From Muriiphilus sp048268845 (GTDB lineage Bacteria > Pseudomonadota > Alphaproteobacteria > Rhodobacterales > Rhodobacteraceae), in the NCBI GenBank assembly GCA_048268845.1, contig JBLWUQ010000015.1, forward strand, positions 1-64,000: DNA of 64,000 nt, in the 5' to 3' direction. Below, one piece after another: positions 21,088-30,088 of this stretch (position 1 is its first letter; each line of letters starts with the position of its first letter). The notes beneath the pieces are model-generated. The model did not search any database and was not told the DNA's origin. It worked only from the letters and a program-made list of their open reading frames with translations. The position numbers and the translations under genes are program-made.

Positions 21088-21236
21088 TGGGTCCTCCACT
21101 ATTGATCCGAAAGTCGGCATCGCTCGTTGCGGCGATGGGAAAGGGCTAGAGGTCGCGGCGTTCACTGACCAATCACAGGCGTGTGCAGCACCGCTCTGTG
21201 ACGCGCTGAAACAAACGGTGATGTGAATTGACCCAT

Positions 21237-21264
21237 GAAAAAAGGCGGCCCGATGGCCGCCTTT
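21237..21264 (-). terminator. Intrinsic terminator of thrS
   Basis: On the minus strand AAAGGCGGCC and GGCCGCCTTT (21241-21264) form a perfect 10-bp stem with a four-base loop, followed by TTTTTT counting the stem end. It lies 30 bases after the thrS stop and insulates bufA. Confidence 0.93.
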
Positions 21265-21294
21265 CGCTTTGTCGTCAGGCTGTTATGCCCGTGA

Positions 21295-23241
21295 TCACAC
21301 GAGATCGGGCGGCGTCGCCTCGATCGCCAGCGCCGTGACCGCCTCGTCGAGTGCAACAACGCGGCTCTGTTTCTCGCCAAGGCGGCGCATCGACACGGTG
21401 CGGTCCTCGACCTCTTTCATGCCGATGGCAAGGATCACCGGAACCTTGCCGACCGAATGTTCGCGGACCTTGTAGTTGATCTTCTCGTTTCGGGTGTCGG
21501 CCTCGGCGCGCACCCCGGCGGCGCGCAGTTTCTCGGTCACTTCGCGCACGAAATCGTCGGCGTCCGAGACGATCGAGGCCACCACCACCTGACGCGGCGC
21601 GATCCAGAACGGCAGCCTGCCGGCGTGTTCCTCGATCAGGATGCCGATGAACCGCTCGAAACTGCCCAGCGTGGCGCGGTGCAGCATGACCGGGCGGTGC
21701 TTGGCCCCGTCCTCGCCGATGTAATTGGCGTCAAGCCGCTCGGGCAGTACGAAATCCACCTGCAACGTGCCGCATTGCCAGTCGCGCCCGATGGCGTCGG
21801 TCAGCACGAACTCGAGCTTGGGGCCGTAGAACGCGCCTTCGCCGGGGTTCAGCTCGACATCGTTGGTGACCTGCCGGACCGCCGACAACAGCGCCGCCTC
21901 GGCCTTGTCCCAGACCTCGTCCGACCCGGCGCGGGTTTCGGGCCGGTCGGAGAACTTGATCTTGTAGTTCGGGAACCCGAGGTCGCGGTAGACGCCCGAC
22001 AGGTGGGCGATGAACTTCTCGGTTTCCGCCGTGATCTGGTCTTCGGTGCAGAAGATATGCGCGTCGTCCTGGGTAAAGCCGCGCACCCGCATGATGCCAT
22101 GCAGCGCGCCCGATGGCTCATAGCGGTTGCACGAGCCGAATTCGGCCATGCGCAGCGGCAGGTCGCGGTAGGATTTCAGGCCCTGGTTGAAGATCTGCAC
22201 ATGGCACGGGCAGTTCATCGGCTTGAGCGCGTTGACGGTCTTTTCGCGGGCGTGTTCCTCGTCGACCTCGACGATGAACATGTGCTCCTGATACTTTTCC
22301 CAGTGGCCCGAGGCTTCCCACAACCGGCGGTCAACCACCTGCGGCGTGTTCACCTCGACATAGCCGTCGCGGCGCTGCTGGCGGCGCATGTAGTCCTGAA
22401 GGATGGTGTAGATCGTCCAGCCGTTGGGGTGCCAGAACACCTGGCCGGGGGCCTCTTCCTGCATGTGGAAAAGCTCCATCTCGCGGCCAAGCCGGCGATG
22501 GTCGCGTTTTTCGGCCTCCTCGAGGAAGGTCAGGTATTGCTTGAGCGCATCGCGGTTGAGAAACCCGACGCCGTAGATGCGTTGCAGCATCGGGCGGTTG
22601 CTGTCGCCCCGCCAATAGGCCCCGGCCACCTTCATCAGCTTGAAGGCATCGGCCGGGATCTGGCCGGTGTGCTGCAGATGCGGGCCACGGCACAGGTCCT
22701 GCCAATGGCCGTGCCAATACATCCGGATCTTCTGATCGGCCGGAATCGCCTCGACCAGTTCGACCTTGTAGGGTTCGTTGTTGGCCTCGTAATAGGCGAT
22801 GGCGCGGTCGCGCTCCCAGATCTCGGTGGTCACCGGGTCGCGGCGGTTGATGATTTCCTTCATCTTCGCCTCGATTGCGCCGAGGTCTTCGGGCGTGAAC
22901 GGCTCCTCACGGTCGAAATCGTAATACCAGCCGTCTTTGATCACCGGGCCGATGGTGACCTTGACGCCCGGCCAAAGCTCCTGCACCGCGCGCGCCATGA
23001 CGTGGGCGGCGTCGTGGCGAACAAGCTCCAGCGCCTGCGCCTCGTCCTTCATGGTGTGGATGGCGATCTCGCCGTCCTCGGTGATCGGCCATTGCAGGTC
23101 GTAGTGCTGGCCGTTCACGGTGGCGGAGATCGCCTTTTTCGCCAGCGAGCTCGAGATGTCGGCGGCAACTGCGGCGGCGGTGATGCCGGCATCGAAGCTG
23201 CGCGAATTGCCATCGGGGAATGTCAGGGAAATCTGGGCCAT
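21295..23241 (-). CDS. thrS: Threonine--tRNA ligase
   Basis: The 648-residue class II aminoacyl-tRNA synthetase charges tRNA-Thr. Domains in order are TGS (1-60), the editing SAD domain with the metal motif HDAAHVMARAV near residue 78 and CRGPHL around 184-189, the catalytic core with NCPCHVQIF (zinc-ligand Cys), the motif 2 segment around RVRGFTQDDAHIFC, and motif 3 MLHRATLGSFERFIGILIE, then the anticodon-binding domain (from about 540). Length is normal. The ATG is supported by a GAGGAG ribosome site. No T-box or other leader element is apparent in the short upstream region, as expected for this phylum. Confidence 0.97.
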   Translation of the reverse strand: MAQISLTFPDGNSRSFDAGITAAAVAADISSSLAKKAISATVNGQHYDLQWPITEDGEIAIHTMKDEAQALELVRHDAAHVMARAVQELWPGVKVTIGPVIKDGWYYDFDREEPFTPEDLGAIEAKMKEIINRRDPVTTEIWERDRAIAYYEANNEPYKVELVEAIPADQKIRMYWHGHWQDLCRGPHLQHTGQIPADAFKLMKVAGAYWRGDSNRPMLQRIYGVGFLNRDALKQYLTFLEEAEKRDHRRLGREMELFHMQEEAPGQVFWHPNGWTIYTILQDYMRRQQRRDGYVEVNTPQVVDRRLWEASGHWEKYQEHMFIVEVDEEHAREKTVNALKPMNCPCHVQIFNQGLKSYRDLPLRMAEFGSCNRYEPSGALHGIMRVRGFTQDDAHIFCTEDQITAETEKFIAHLSGVYRDLGFPNYKIKFSDRPETRAGSDEVWDKAEAALLSAVRQVTNDVELNPGEGAFYGPKLEFVLTDAIGRDWQCGTLQVDFVLPERLDANYIGEDGAKHRPVMLHRATLGSFERFIGILIEEHAGRLPFWIAPRQVVVASIVSDADDFVREVTEKLRAAGVRAEADTRNEKINYKVREHSVGKVPVILAIGMKEVEDRTVSMRRLGEKQSRVVALDEAVTALAIEATPPDLV

Positions 23242-23397
23242 ATCGGCTGTCTCCTCGTCGGTCTGGCGCCCACGGAACGCCCGGTTGCGGGTTTGGTGTG
23301 GCCCATTTGCCTCTGGCGCGGGGCGCTGTCAACCGCGCCGGGCGGGTTTTGGCGCGTTGCGCCTTTCAGGCCACGCGGATCTGCCTATGCTGGCGCC

Positions 23398-24639
23398 ATG
23401 ATCGACGCATTGTTTACCCGCATCGCGGGCAAGCCCGAACTGGAAAACGAAGCCCGCAACGGGCTGCGCCATGTGGCGGCGCTTGCCATGACCAAGCTCG
23501 CGGACGGGCTGATCGACCCCAAGCTGGTACTGGCCTGGCTGTTCACCGCGCTGGCGGTGCCGACCGGGTTCATCGCGGCGCTGGTGCCGATCCGCGAGGC
23601 GGGCGCGCTGTTGCCGCAGCTTTGGCTGGCCACGCGGCTCGAGGCGATGGCGCAGCGCAAATGGATGTGGGTTTTCGGCAGTATCGGGCAGGGGATCGCG
23701 GCGGCGGCAATCGCGTTTGCCGCGCTGAGGCTCGAGGGCGCGGCGGCGGGCTGGGTGATCGTGGTGGCGCTCGCCGTGCTGGCGCTGTCGCGCGCGGCGG
23801 CTTCGGTGTCCTACAAGGAACTGCTGGGCAAGAGCGTGGGCGAGAGCCGGCGCGGCGCGGTCACGGGGATGGCGGGATCGGTGTCGGCCGCCGGGGTGGT
23901 GGTCTTTGCGCTCTTGCTGGTCGGCGGCGTGCTCGAAGGCCAGGTGGCGCTGGCCGGCGCGGTCGGGCTGGCGGCGGTGCTGTGGCTGGTGTCGGCGCTG
24001 ATCTTTGCAACGCTTGAGGAAGCGCCGAGCACACCCGACCGCAGCGGGCGGGTCGGCGCGATCCTCCTGCTTTTACGCGACGACAAGCGCCTTGCCCGCT
24101 TCGTGGTCGCGCGCGGCTTTCTGGTCGCGACGGCCTTGTCGCCGCCCTATATCGTGCTGATCGCGGGCGAGGGGGACAGCAGCATCGGCGAGCTTGGGTT
24201 CCTCGTGATCGCCTCGTCGGCGGCGGCGTTCCTGTCGACCTATGCCTGGGGCCGGATGGCGGACCGCTCGAGCCGCCGGGTGCTGATCCTGTCGGGGCTT
24301 CTGGGGGCCGCGGCGATGGTCGGCGCGGTGCTGCTGGCCTGGGCGGGGCTGGCCGAGACGGTCTGGGCGATGCCGGCAGCACTGTTCGTGCTGATGATCG
24401 CGCATCACGGCGTGCGCCAGGGGCGGTCGATCTTCATCGTCGACATGGCCCCGGACGACAGGCGGGCCAGCTATGCCGCCGCCGCCAACACGGTGATCGG
24501 CGTGCTTCTGCTGATCGTCGGTGCGCTTGGCGGGGTGCTGTCCGCGCTTGGCCCGCAAGCGGCTTTGCTCGGGTTTGCCGTGTTTGCGGTGATCGGCGCG
24601 GCGGTTGCGGTGGGCCTGCCCGAGGCCGAGGGCGGCTGA
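23398..24639 (+). CDS. MFS transporter
   Basis: The 413-residue protein has about twelve hydrophobic segments and the major-facilitator loop motif between helices 8 and 9 (GRMADRSSRR) and a weaker one in the first half (MAQRKWMWV). The N-terminal 35 residues are an unusual soluble extension before helix 1. The frame stays open far upstream because of high GC, but the ATG at 23398 follows a TATGCT -10-like box by only eight bases, suggesting a short or leaderless transcript. It is divergent from thrS. Substrate cannot be told. Confidence 0.82.
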   Translation: MIDALFTRIAGKPELENEARNGLRHVAALAMTKLADGLIDPKLVLAWLFTALAVPTGFIAALVPIREAGALLPQLWLATRLEAMAQRKWMWVFGSIGQGIAAAAIAFAALRLEGAAAGWVIVVALAVLALSRAAASVSYKELLGKSVGESRRGAVTGMAGSVSAAGVVVFALLLVGGVLEGQVALAGAVGLAAVLWLVSALIFATLEEAPSTPDRSGRVGAILLLLRDDKRLARFVVARGFLVATALSPPYIVLIAGEGDSSIGELGFLVIASSAAAFLSTYAWGRMADRSSRRVLILSGLLGAAAMVGAVLLAWAGLAETVWAMPAALFVLMIAHHGVRQGRSIFIVDMAPDDRRASYAAAANTVIGVLLLIVGALGGVLSALGPQAALLGFAVFAVIGAAVAVGLPEAEGG

Positions 24640-24703
24640 CCCCTTTCGCTCGCGCCCCGGATCATGCAGGATCGCCGCCAACGGGGACGACGGAGGCGAG
24701 GGC

Positions 24704-25447
24704 GTGGCAGAGCCATCCTATCTAGAGACCGGCGCAGGACGGCGTCTGGCCTATCACAAGACCGATGGCGCGGGGCCGGGCGTGGTGTTCCTCGGCGGCT
24801 TCATGTCGGACATGGAGGGCACCAAGGCGCTGGCGCTTGAGGATTGGGCGCGTGCGGCGGGGCGGGCCTTTCTGCGGTTCGACTATTCCGGACATGGGCA
24901 GAGCGACGGGGCCTTCACCGATGGCAGCATCGGCGACTGGGCGGCGGACGCCCGCGCGGTGATCGAGGCGCTGACGGACGGGCCGCAGGTTCTGGTCGGC
25001 TCATCCATGGGAGGTTGGATTTCTGCGCTTCTGATCCGCGAAATCCCCGAAAGACTCGCCGGTTTTGTCGGAATCGCCGCAGCGCCGGATTTCACCGAAG
25101 ACTCGATGTGGGCCGGGTTCGCGGCCGACGACCGCGCCGCGCTGGAGCGTGACGGCGTGGTGCATCTGCCCTCCGATTACGGCGATCCCTATCCGATCAC
25201 CCGGCGTCTGATCGAGGACGGGCGGCAGAATCTGGTGCTGCGCGACCGGCTTGCGATGCCGTTCCCGGTGCGCCTGTTGCAGGGCACCGAGGACGCCGAT
25301 GTCGACCGGCAGGTTGCCTTGAACCTGCTCGACCACATCGAGGGGCCGGATGTGCGGCTGACGCTGCTGAAGGGCGCCGACCACCGGTTCTCGACGCCCG
25401 AATGTATCGCGCTGGTCATCGCCGCGATCGACGAGGTTTCGCGATGA
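24704..25447 (+). CDS. Alpha/beta hydrolase
   Basis: The 247-residue alpha/beta hydrolase has a nucleophile elbow GSSMGG and a preceding oxyanion region (FLGGFMSDMEG), a FDYSGHGQSDG strand-turn, an Asp in LQGTEDADV and a His in GADHRFS, completing a likely Ser-Asp-His triad. It resembles ABHD10-like thioesterases. The start is GTG with a GGAGG ribosome site seven bases away; an upstream in-frame ATG overlaps the MFS gene and lacks one. It overlaps the next hydrolase gene by 4 bp (ATGA), so the two are made together. Substrate is unknown. Confidence 0.85.
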   Translation: MAEPSYLETGAGRRLAYHKTDGAGPGVVFLGGFMSDMEGTKALALEDWARAAGRAFLRFDYSGHGQSDGAFTDGSIGDWAADARAVIEALTDGPQVLVGSSMGGWISALLIREIPERLAGFVGIAAAPDFTEDSMWAGFAADDRAALERDGVVHLPSDYGDPYPITRRLIEDGRQNLVLRDRLAMPFPVRLLQGTEDADVDRQVALNLLDHIEGPDVRLTLLKGADHRFSTPECIALVIAAIDEVSR

Positions 25448-26154
25448 AGGAGGCGGTTCTGCTCGTGCCCGGCATGATGTGCGACGCGCGTGTGTTCACG
25501 CCGCAGATCGAGGATCTGTCGCGCGATCATGCGGTGCATGTGGCCTGCGTCACCCAGGGCGAGTCGATCCGCGAGATCGCCGCCAACGTGCTGCACCAGG
25601 CGCCGTCGCGTTTCGCGCTGGCGGGGCTTTCGATGGGCGGGATCGTGGCGATGGAGATCCTGCGCCGGGTGCCGGAGCGGGTGACGCGGATCGCGCTGAT
25701 CTCGACAACGCCGCTGGCCGAGACGCCCGAACAGGCGGCCTGGCGCGAGCCGCAGATCATCAAGGCGCAGACCGGCCAGTTCGAGGACGCGCTGCGCGGC
25801 GCGCTGAACCCGGACAACCTCGCCCCCGGACAGGGCCGGGCCAAGGTGCTGGAACGGCTTGACGAAATGGCCTACGACATCGGCGTTGCCGCCTTCATCC
25901 GCCAGTCGCGCGCGCTTCAGCGCCGGCCCGACGCGCAGAAGGTGTTGCGGATGACGCGGGCGCCGTCGCTGGTGATGTGCGGCGAGTATGACAAGCTGAC
26001 GCCGGTGCGCCGCCACAGCTTCATGGCCGAGCTGATCCCCTATGCCGAGTTGGTGGTGCTGGACGACGCGGGCCATATCCCGACGCTTGAGACCCCGGAA
26101 AAGGTCAATATCGCGCTGCGCGCCTGGCTCGATCTGCCGATGGTCCTGCGCTGA
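25444..26154 (+). CDS. Alpha/beta hydrolase, coupled to the preceding one
   Basis: The 236-residue alpha/beta hydrolase starts MKEAVLLVPGMMCDARVF. The nucleophile elbow is GLSMGG, the acid is in MCGEYDKLTP and the His in DDAGHIPTLE. It is compact, with a small cap region rich in Ala and Gln. It shares a 4-bp start/stop overlap with the upstream hydrolase. It runs toward phaZ and ends 5 bp before its stop. Proximity to the PHB genes invites a role in ester or thioester metabolism, but this is only a guess. Confidence 0.85.
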   Translation: MKEAVLLVPGMMCDARVFTPQIEDLSRDHAVHVACVTQGESIREIAANVLHQAPSRFALAGLSMGGIVAMEILRRVPERVTRIALISTTPLAETPEQAAWREPQIIKAQTGQFEDALRGALNPDNLAPGQGRAKVLERLDEMAYDIGVAAFIRQSRALQRRPDAQKVLRMTRAPSLVMCGEYDKLTPVRRHSFMAELIPYAELVVLDDAGHIPTLETPEKVNIALRAWLDLPMVLR

Positions 26155-26159
26155 GGCGC

Positions 26160-27455
26160 TCAGACCGCCTTGAGCTTCGGCGCGGCGCGCTTCCCGCGCT
26201 TGCGCTTGACCTGTTCGGCATGGGCGCCGGCGTTCTGGTCGATGAAGTCGAGCACCAGCGGGCGGATGCGGTTGCGCCATGACTTGCCGGCGAAGATGCC
26301 GTAATGGCCGGCGCCGATCTCGACATAGCCCGCCTTCTTGTCGTCCGGCAGCCCGGTGCAGAGCGGCAGCGCCGCGGCGCATTGGCCGGGGGCCGAAATG
26401 TCGTCGTTCGAGCCTTCGATGGTGTTGACCGCGACATTGGTGATCTTGCCGATGTCGATCCTGTGGCCCGCGACGGTGAAATCGTTGCGCGCGATCTCGC
26501 GGTTCTTGAACACCCGCTCGACGGTCGAGAGGTAGAACTCGGCCGTCATGTCCATCACGGCGAGATATTCGTCGTAGAACTTGTTGTGCTTGTCGTGATC
26601 GGACGCCTTGCCGCGCGCGGTGCGGTTGATCTGGTCGATAAAGGCGTTGGCGTGCTTTTCGGCGTTCATTGACATGAACGAGCTCAGTTGCAACAGCCCC
26701 GGATAGACCATGCGCCCGACGCCGGGATATTTGAAGCCGACGCGCTGGATCGCCATTTCCTCGAGGTGGCCCATGGTGATGCGGTTGCCGAAATCGGTCA
26801 CGTCGGTGGGCGATGCGTCAGGGTCGATCGGCCCGCCGATCAGGGTCAGCGTCTGCGGCTGCGCCTCGGGGTCCAGTTCGGCCAGATAGGCGGTGGCGGC
26901 AAGCGTCAGGGGCGCCGGCTGGCAGACCGCGATCACGTTGATGTCGGGGCCGAGCACGCGCATGAAGTTGACGAGATAGAGGGTGTAATCCTCGACGTCG
27001 AAACTGCCCTTGCTGACCGGAATCTCGCGGGCATTGTGCCAGTCGGTGATATAGACCTCGGCATCCGGCAGCAGCGAGGCGACGGTCGAGCGCAGGAGCG
27101 TGGCGTAATGCCCCGACATCGGCGCGACCAGCAGGATGCGGCGGGCCTTGGTCGGGCGGCCCTGCACCCGGAAATGGATCAGGTCGCCGAAGGCGCGTTC
27201 CAGCACTTTCTCGACCGTGACGACATGATCGCGCCCGTCCTCGCCGACGACCGAGTGGATGCCCCAGCCGGGTTTGGTCACGATGCGGGAGAAACTGCGT
27301 TCCGTCACGTCACCCCAGGCCGCCATCCATTGCACCCAGGGGTTTGGCAGGGCTGCGACCGATGGATAGGACGCCATCGCCGAGGCGGTCGCACCCAACC
27401 ATTGGTTGGTGTTGCGCATCGTCTCCATCAGGTCGTATGTCGCCATATAGCGCAT
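26160..27455 (-). CDS. phaZ: Intracellular polyhydroxyalkanoate depolymerase PhaZ
   Basis: The 431-residue enzyme releases 3-hydroxybutyrate units from native granules in the cytoplasm. It is an alpha/beta hydrolase with a cysteine nucleophile in VCQPAPL (about residue 174) in place of serine, the Asp region GGPIDPDASPTDV and the His in GHYGIFAGKSWR near the C-terminus. Length and the N-terminal YDLMETMRNTNQWLG match the PhaZ1 group. The gene is divergent from phaC with 108 bp between, a region with a PhaR-like half-site, so both directions may be controlled by PhaR. Confidence 0.95.
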   Translation of the reverse strand: MRYMATYDLMETMRNTNQWLGATASAMASYPSVAALPNPWVQWMAAWGDVTERSFSRIVTKPGWGIHSVVGEDGRDHVVTVEKVLERAFGDLIHFRVQGRPTKARRILLVAPMSGHYATLLRSTVASLLPDAEVYITDWHNAREIPVSKGSFDVEDYTLYLVNFMRVLGPDINVIAVCQPAPLTLAATAYLAELDPEAQPQTLTLIGGPIDPDASPTDVTDFGNRITMGHLEEMAIQRVGFKYPGVGRMVYPGLLQLSSFMSMNAEKHANAFIDQINRTARGKASDHDKHNKFYDEYLAVMDMTAEFYLSTVERVFKNREIARNDFTVAGHRIDIGKITNVAVNTIEGSNDDISAPGQCAAALPLCTGLPDDKKAGYVEIGAGHYGIFAGKSWRNRIRPLVLDFIDQNAGAHAEQVKRKRGKRAAPKLKAV

Positions 27456-27524
27456 TTTCTGCCTTTCTGTTGCGTTCCTGCCGCCCGGTCAGCTACCGTG
27501 GAGCAGGCGCTGCCCCAGCATGAA

Positions 27525-27539
27525 TTGCTGCGGGTGCAA
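27525..27539. promoter_or_regulatory. PhaR-like binding site between phaZ and phaC
   Basis: TTGCTGCGGGTGCAA is a near-palindrome (TTGC-7-GCAA). The bases just before it share GAATTGCTGC with the phaP operator. PhaR of Paracoccus is known to bind TGC-rich inverted sites; occupancy here is inferred. Confidence 0.5.
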
Positions 27540-27563
27540 ACACGATAGGGTGGATTTATTATC

Positions 27564-29378
27564 ATGACAACTGATCAAATCGACCCGCACGGCGACAGCG
27601 AGAAGCTGAAGGCGAACCTTGCGCGGATCGAAGAGCTTACCGGCCGCCTGATGGCGGCGATGACGCACAAGCAGGTGGTCCGGCCCGGCCTGCAGGGGCC
27701 GGGGCAGGATCTCTACGTCAAGACCGCCGAGGCCTATTGGTCCGAGATGCTCCAGAACCCCGGCAAGGTGATCGAGCAGCAGATCGAATACTGGGGCAAG
27801 ACGCTGAAACACGCGGTCGAGGCGCAGCACGCGCTGGCGACCGGCGGTGCGCTGGTGCCGGAGGACCCGACCCCGGACGATCCGCGCTTTGCCAACCCGC
27901 TGTGGCGGTCGCACCCCTATTTCAACTATCTCAAGCAGCAATACCTGCTGACCTCGAAGGCGCTGGAACAGGCGGTCGCGGATCTCGATGGCATCGACGC
28001 CAAGGACCGCTGGCGGATGCAGTATTTCACCCGCCAGATGATCGACATGATGTCGCCGACCAATTTCCTCGCCACCAATCCCGACGCGCTCGCGGCGGCG
28101 GTCGAGACCGAGGGCCAGTCGCTGATCGACGGGCTCGAGAACATGATCCGCGACCTCGAGAAGAACGACGGCGAGCTTGTCGTGACATTGTCGGACCCGG
28201 ACGCCTTCAAGGTCGGCGAAAACCTCGCCACCACCGAGGGCGAGGTGGTCTTTCGCAACCGGCTGTTCGAGCTGATCCAGTATGCGCCCACCACCGAAAC
28301 GGTGCATGAGACGCCGCTGGTGATCTTCCCGCCCTGGATCAACAAGTTCTACATTCTCGACCTGAAGCCGGAAAACAGCCTGATCCGCTGGGTCGTCGAT
28401 CAGGGCTTCACGCTGTTCGTGGTGTCCTGGGTGAACCCTGACATCTCGCATGCCGATGTCGACATGGGCACCTATATCGAAGAGGGCTTTCTGACCGCGT
28501 TCGAGGAGGTCAAGAAGATCACCGGCCAGAAGAAGATCAACGTGGTGGGCTATTGCATCGCCGGCACGACGCTGGCGCTGACGCTGGCGCTGATGAAAAA
28601 GCGCAAGGACAAGTCGGTCAACTCGGCCACCTTCTTCACCGCGCTGACCGATTTCTCGGATCAGGGCGAGGTCGGCGTGTTCCTCGACAACGATTTCGTC
28701 GACGGGATCGAGGCGGAATGTGCGGAAAAGGGCATCCTGCCGGCGCTCTACATGGCGCGGACGTTCTCATACCTGCGCGCCAACGACCTGATCTATCGCC
28801 CGGCGATCCACAGCTACATGCTGGGCAAGCCGCCGCCGGCGTTCGATCTGCTCTACTGGAACGGCGATTCGACCAACCTGCCGGGGCCGATGGCGGTGGA
28901 ATACCTGCGCGGGCTGTGCCAGCAGGACCGCTTTGCCGGCTCGCCGGACGGGTTCGAGGCGCTGGGCCAGAAGCTGAAGGTCGAGGATGTCGAGGTGCCG
29001 CTCTGCGCCATCGCCTGCGAGACCGATCACATCGCCGCCTGGCGGTCGAGCTATCGCGGCTTTCAGCAGATGGGGTCGAAGGACAAGACCTTCATCCTGT
29101 CGGAATCCGGCCATATCGCCGGCATCGTGAACCCGCCGTCCAAGAAGAAATATGGCCATTATGTCAACGATGACTGGCCGGCCGATCCGGGCGAGTGGCT
29201 GGCGGGGGCCGAGTTCCACACCGGCACCTGGTGGATGCGCTGGGGCGAATGGCTGGCCGGACGCTCCGGCAAGATGGTTCCTGCGCGCGCGCCCGGCGGC
29301 CCCGACCACCCGCCGCTTGCCCCCGCGCCGGGCACCTATGTGACGGCCGTGCCCGAGGCGTGGAAGCGGTCTGGCTGA
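27564..29378 (+). CDS. phaC: Class I poly(R)-hydroxyalkanoic acid synthase PhaC
   Basis: The 604-residue class I synthase polymerises (R)-3-hydroxybutyryl-CoA on the granule surface. The lipase-like box GYCIAG places the catalytic Cys at residue 331, followed downstream by the Asp and His of the triad (ETDHIA and SGHIAGIVNPP). The N-terminal ~200 residues include NPLWRSHPYFNYLKQQYLL and MIDMMSPTNFLATNP, typical of class I enzymes. A subunit PhaE is not needed for this class. It is followed by phaP and phaR, and read together with phaZ this is a complete PHB synthesis and use cluster, except that phaA and phaB are not in the window. Confidence 0.97.
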   Translation: MTTDQIDPHGDSEKLKANLARIEELTGRLMAAMTHKQVVRPGLQGPGQDLYVKTAEAYWSEMLQNPGKVIEQQIEYWGKTLKHAVEAQHALATGGALVPEDPTPDDPRFANPLWRSHPYFNYLKQQYLLTSKALEQAVADLDGIDAKDRWRMQYFTRQMIDMMSPTNFLATNPDALAAAVETEGQSLIDGLENMIRDLEKNDGELVVTLSDPDAFKVGENLATTEGEVVFRNRLFELIQYAPTTETVHETPLVIFPPWINKFYILDLKPENSLIRWVVDQGFTLFVVSWVNPDISHADVDMGTYIEEGFLTAFEEVKKITGQKKINVVGYCIAGTTLALTLALMKKRKDKSVNSATFFTALTDFSDQGEVGVFLDNDFVDGIEAECAEKGILPALYMARTFSYLRANDLIYRPAIHSYMLGKPPPAFDLLYWNGDSTNLPGPMAVEYLRGLCQQDRFAGSPDGFEALGQKLKVEDVEVPLCAIACETDHIAAWRSSYRGFQQMGSKDKTFILSESGHIAGIVNPPSKKKYGHYVNDDWPADPGEWLAGAEFHTGTWWMRWGEWLAGRSGKMVPARAPGGPDHPPLAPAPGTYVTAVPEAWKRSG

Positions 29379-29396
29379 CCCCTGGTCAAAAAAAAT

Positions 29397-29441
29397 CATG
29401 CTGCAGTGCAGAAAATACTTGAATTGCTGCACTGCAGCATG
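29397..29441. promoter_or_regulatory. PhaR operator in front of phaP: 14-bp perfect inverted repeat
   Basis: CATGCTGCAGTGCA (29397-29410) is exactly complementary to TGCACTGCAGCATG (29428-29441), with a 17-base AT-rich spacer. Each arm is itself built from CTGCA units, the motif reported for PhaR. It lies 63 bases before phaP and overlaps the likely promoter, so it should mediate repression. Confidence 0.75.
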
Positions 29442-29503
29442 TATCTATCTCGCAGTTGCAGAAATGATCCCGGCAAGGTGCCGGACCAGAACTGGAGAGA
29501 AAA

Positions 29504-29986
29504 ATGGCCAAGACCCAAGACTTCACCAAGACCTTTCAAGACATGATGGGCGCGTTCCCGGTTGACATGTCCGCCTTCAAGGGCGCGTTCCCGGTCGATA
29601 TGTCCGCCTTCGGCGGTGCCTTCAAGACCCAGGCCGAGCTGGGCGAGAAGCTGTCGAAAGTGGCGCTGGAAGCCGCCGAGAAATCGACCGAGCTCTCGAC
29701 CAAGTGGACCAAGGAAACGCTGGCGAAACTCGGCAAGGTGACTGCCGTCAAGCAAGACCCCGCCGACTACACCAAGGCGATGACCGACTTCGCGTCGGCC
29801 CAGGCCGAAGTTGCCTCCGAGAACATGGCCGCTTTCGCCGAGATCGCCAAGAAAGTGCAGATGGAGACCGTCGAACTGATGCTCGCCACCGGCAAGGACA
29901 TGGGCGAAGAAGCCACCGCGGCCGTCAAGAAGGCGACCGACGACGTGAGCAAGGCCGCGAAAAAAGCGACCGCCGCCGCCAACTGA
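29504..29986 (+). CDS. phaP: Phasin PhaP with an internal repeat
   Basis: The 160-residue granule-coat protein is helical, with Lys/Glu/Ala-rich segments from about residue 40 onward and a C-terminal KKATDDVSKAAKKATAAAN tail, as in Paracoccus-type phasins. The start has a GGAGAG ribosome site. Residues 16-37 contain an exact doubling of GAFPVDMSAF, which is uncommon. It is the first gene after the PhaR-type operator and is followed by a strong terminator, so it can be made in large excess over phaC and phaR. Confidence 0.92.
   Translation: MAKTQDFTKTFQDMMGAFPVDMSAFKGAFPVDMSAFGGAFKTQAELGEKLSKVALEAAEKSTELSTKWTKETLAKLGKVTAVKQDPADYTKAMTDFASAQAEVASENMAAFAEIAKKVQMETVELMLATGKDMGEEATAAVKKATDDVSKAAKKATAAAN
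29549..29614 (+). repeat. Two tandem 33-bp units inside phaP
   Basis: The units 29549-29581 and 29582-29614 encode GAFPVDMSAFK and GAFPVDMSAFG. They differ at only a few third-base positions and at the last codon, showing a recent in-frame duplication. Confidence 0.9.
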
Positions 29987-30032
29987 TCGAGTTTTTCATC
30001 CCGGCTACCTCCTCCCGGCCGGCATGATGTTC

Positions 30033-30060
30033 GGGCGGACCTTCGGGTCCGCCCTTTTTT
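30033..30060 (+). terminator. Intrinsic terminator of phaP
   Basis: GGGCGGACC (30033-30041) pairs with GGTCCGCCC (30046-30054) across a TTCG tetraloop, followed by six T. This is a very strong terminator 47 bases after the phaP stop. Confidence 0.95.
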
Positions 30061-30088
30061 CGTCGGGTGTCACGGCGCTTGCCTTTTG

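Noticed and set aside
21457..23397. The upstream extension of the MFS transporter frame by about 650 codons.
   Set aside because: It lies opposite thrS, has no homologous character and the MFS start at 23398 gives a normal length protein.
29379..29503. The phaC-phaP inverted repeat as a transcription terminator of phaC.
   Set aside because: The arms are 17 bases apart with an AT-rich loop and no T-run follows on the plus strand; the sequence fits an operator better.
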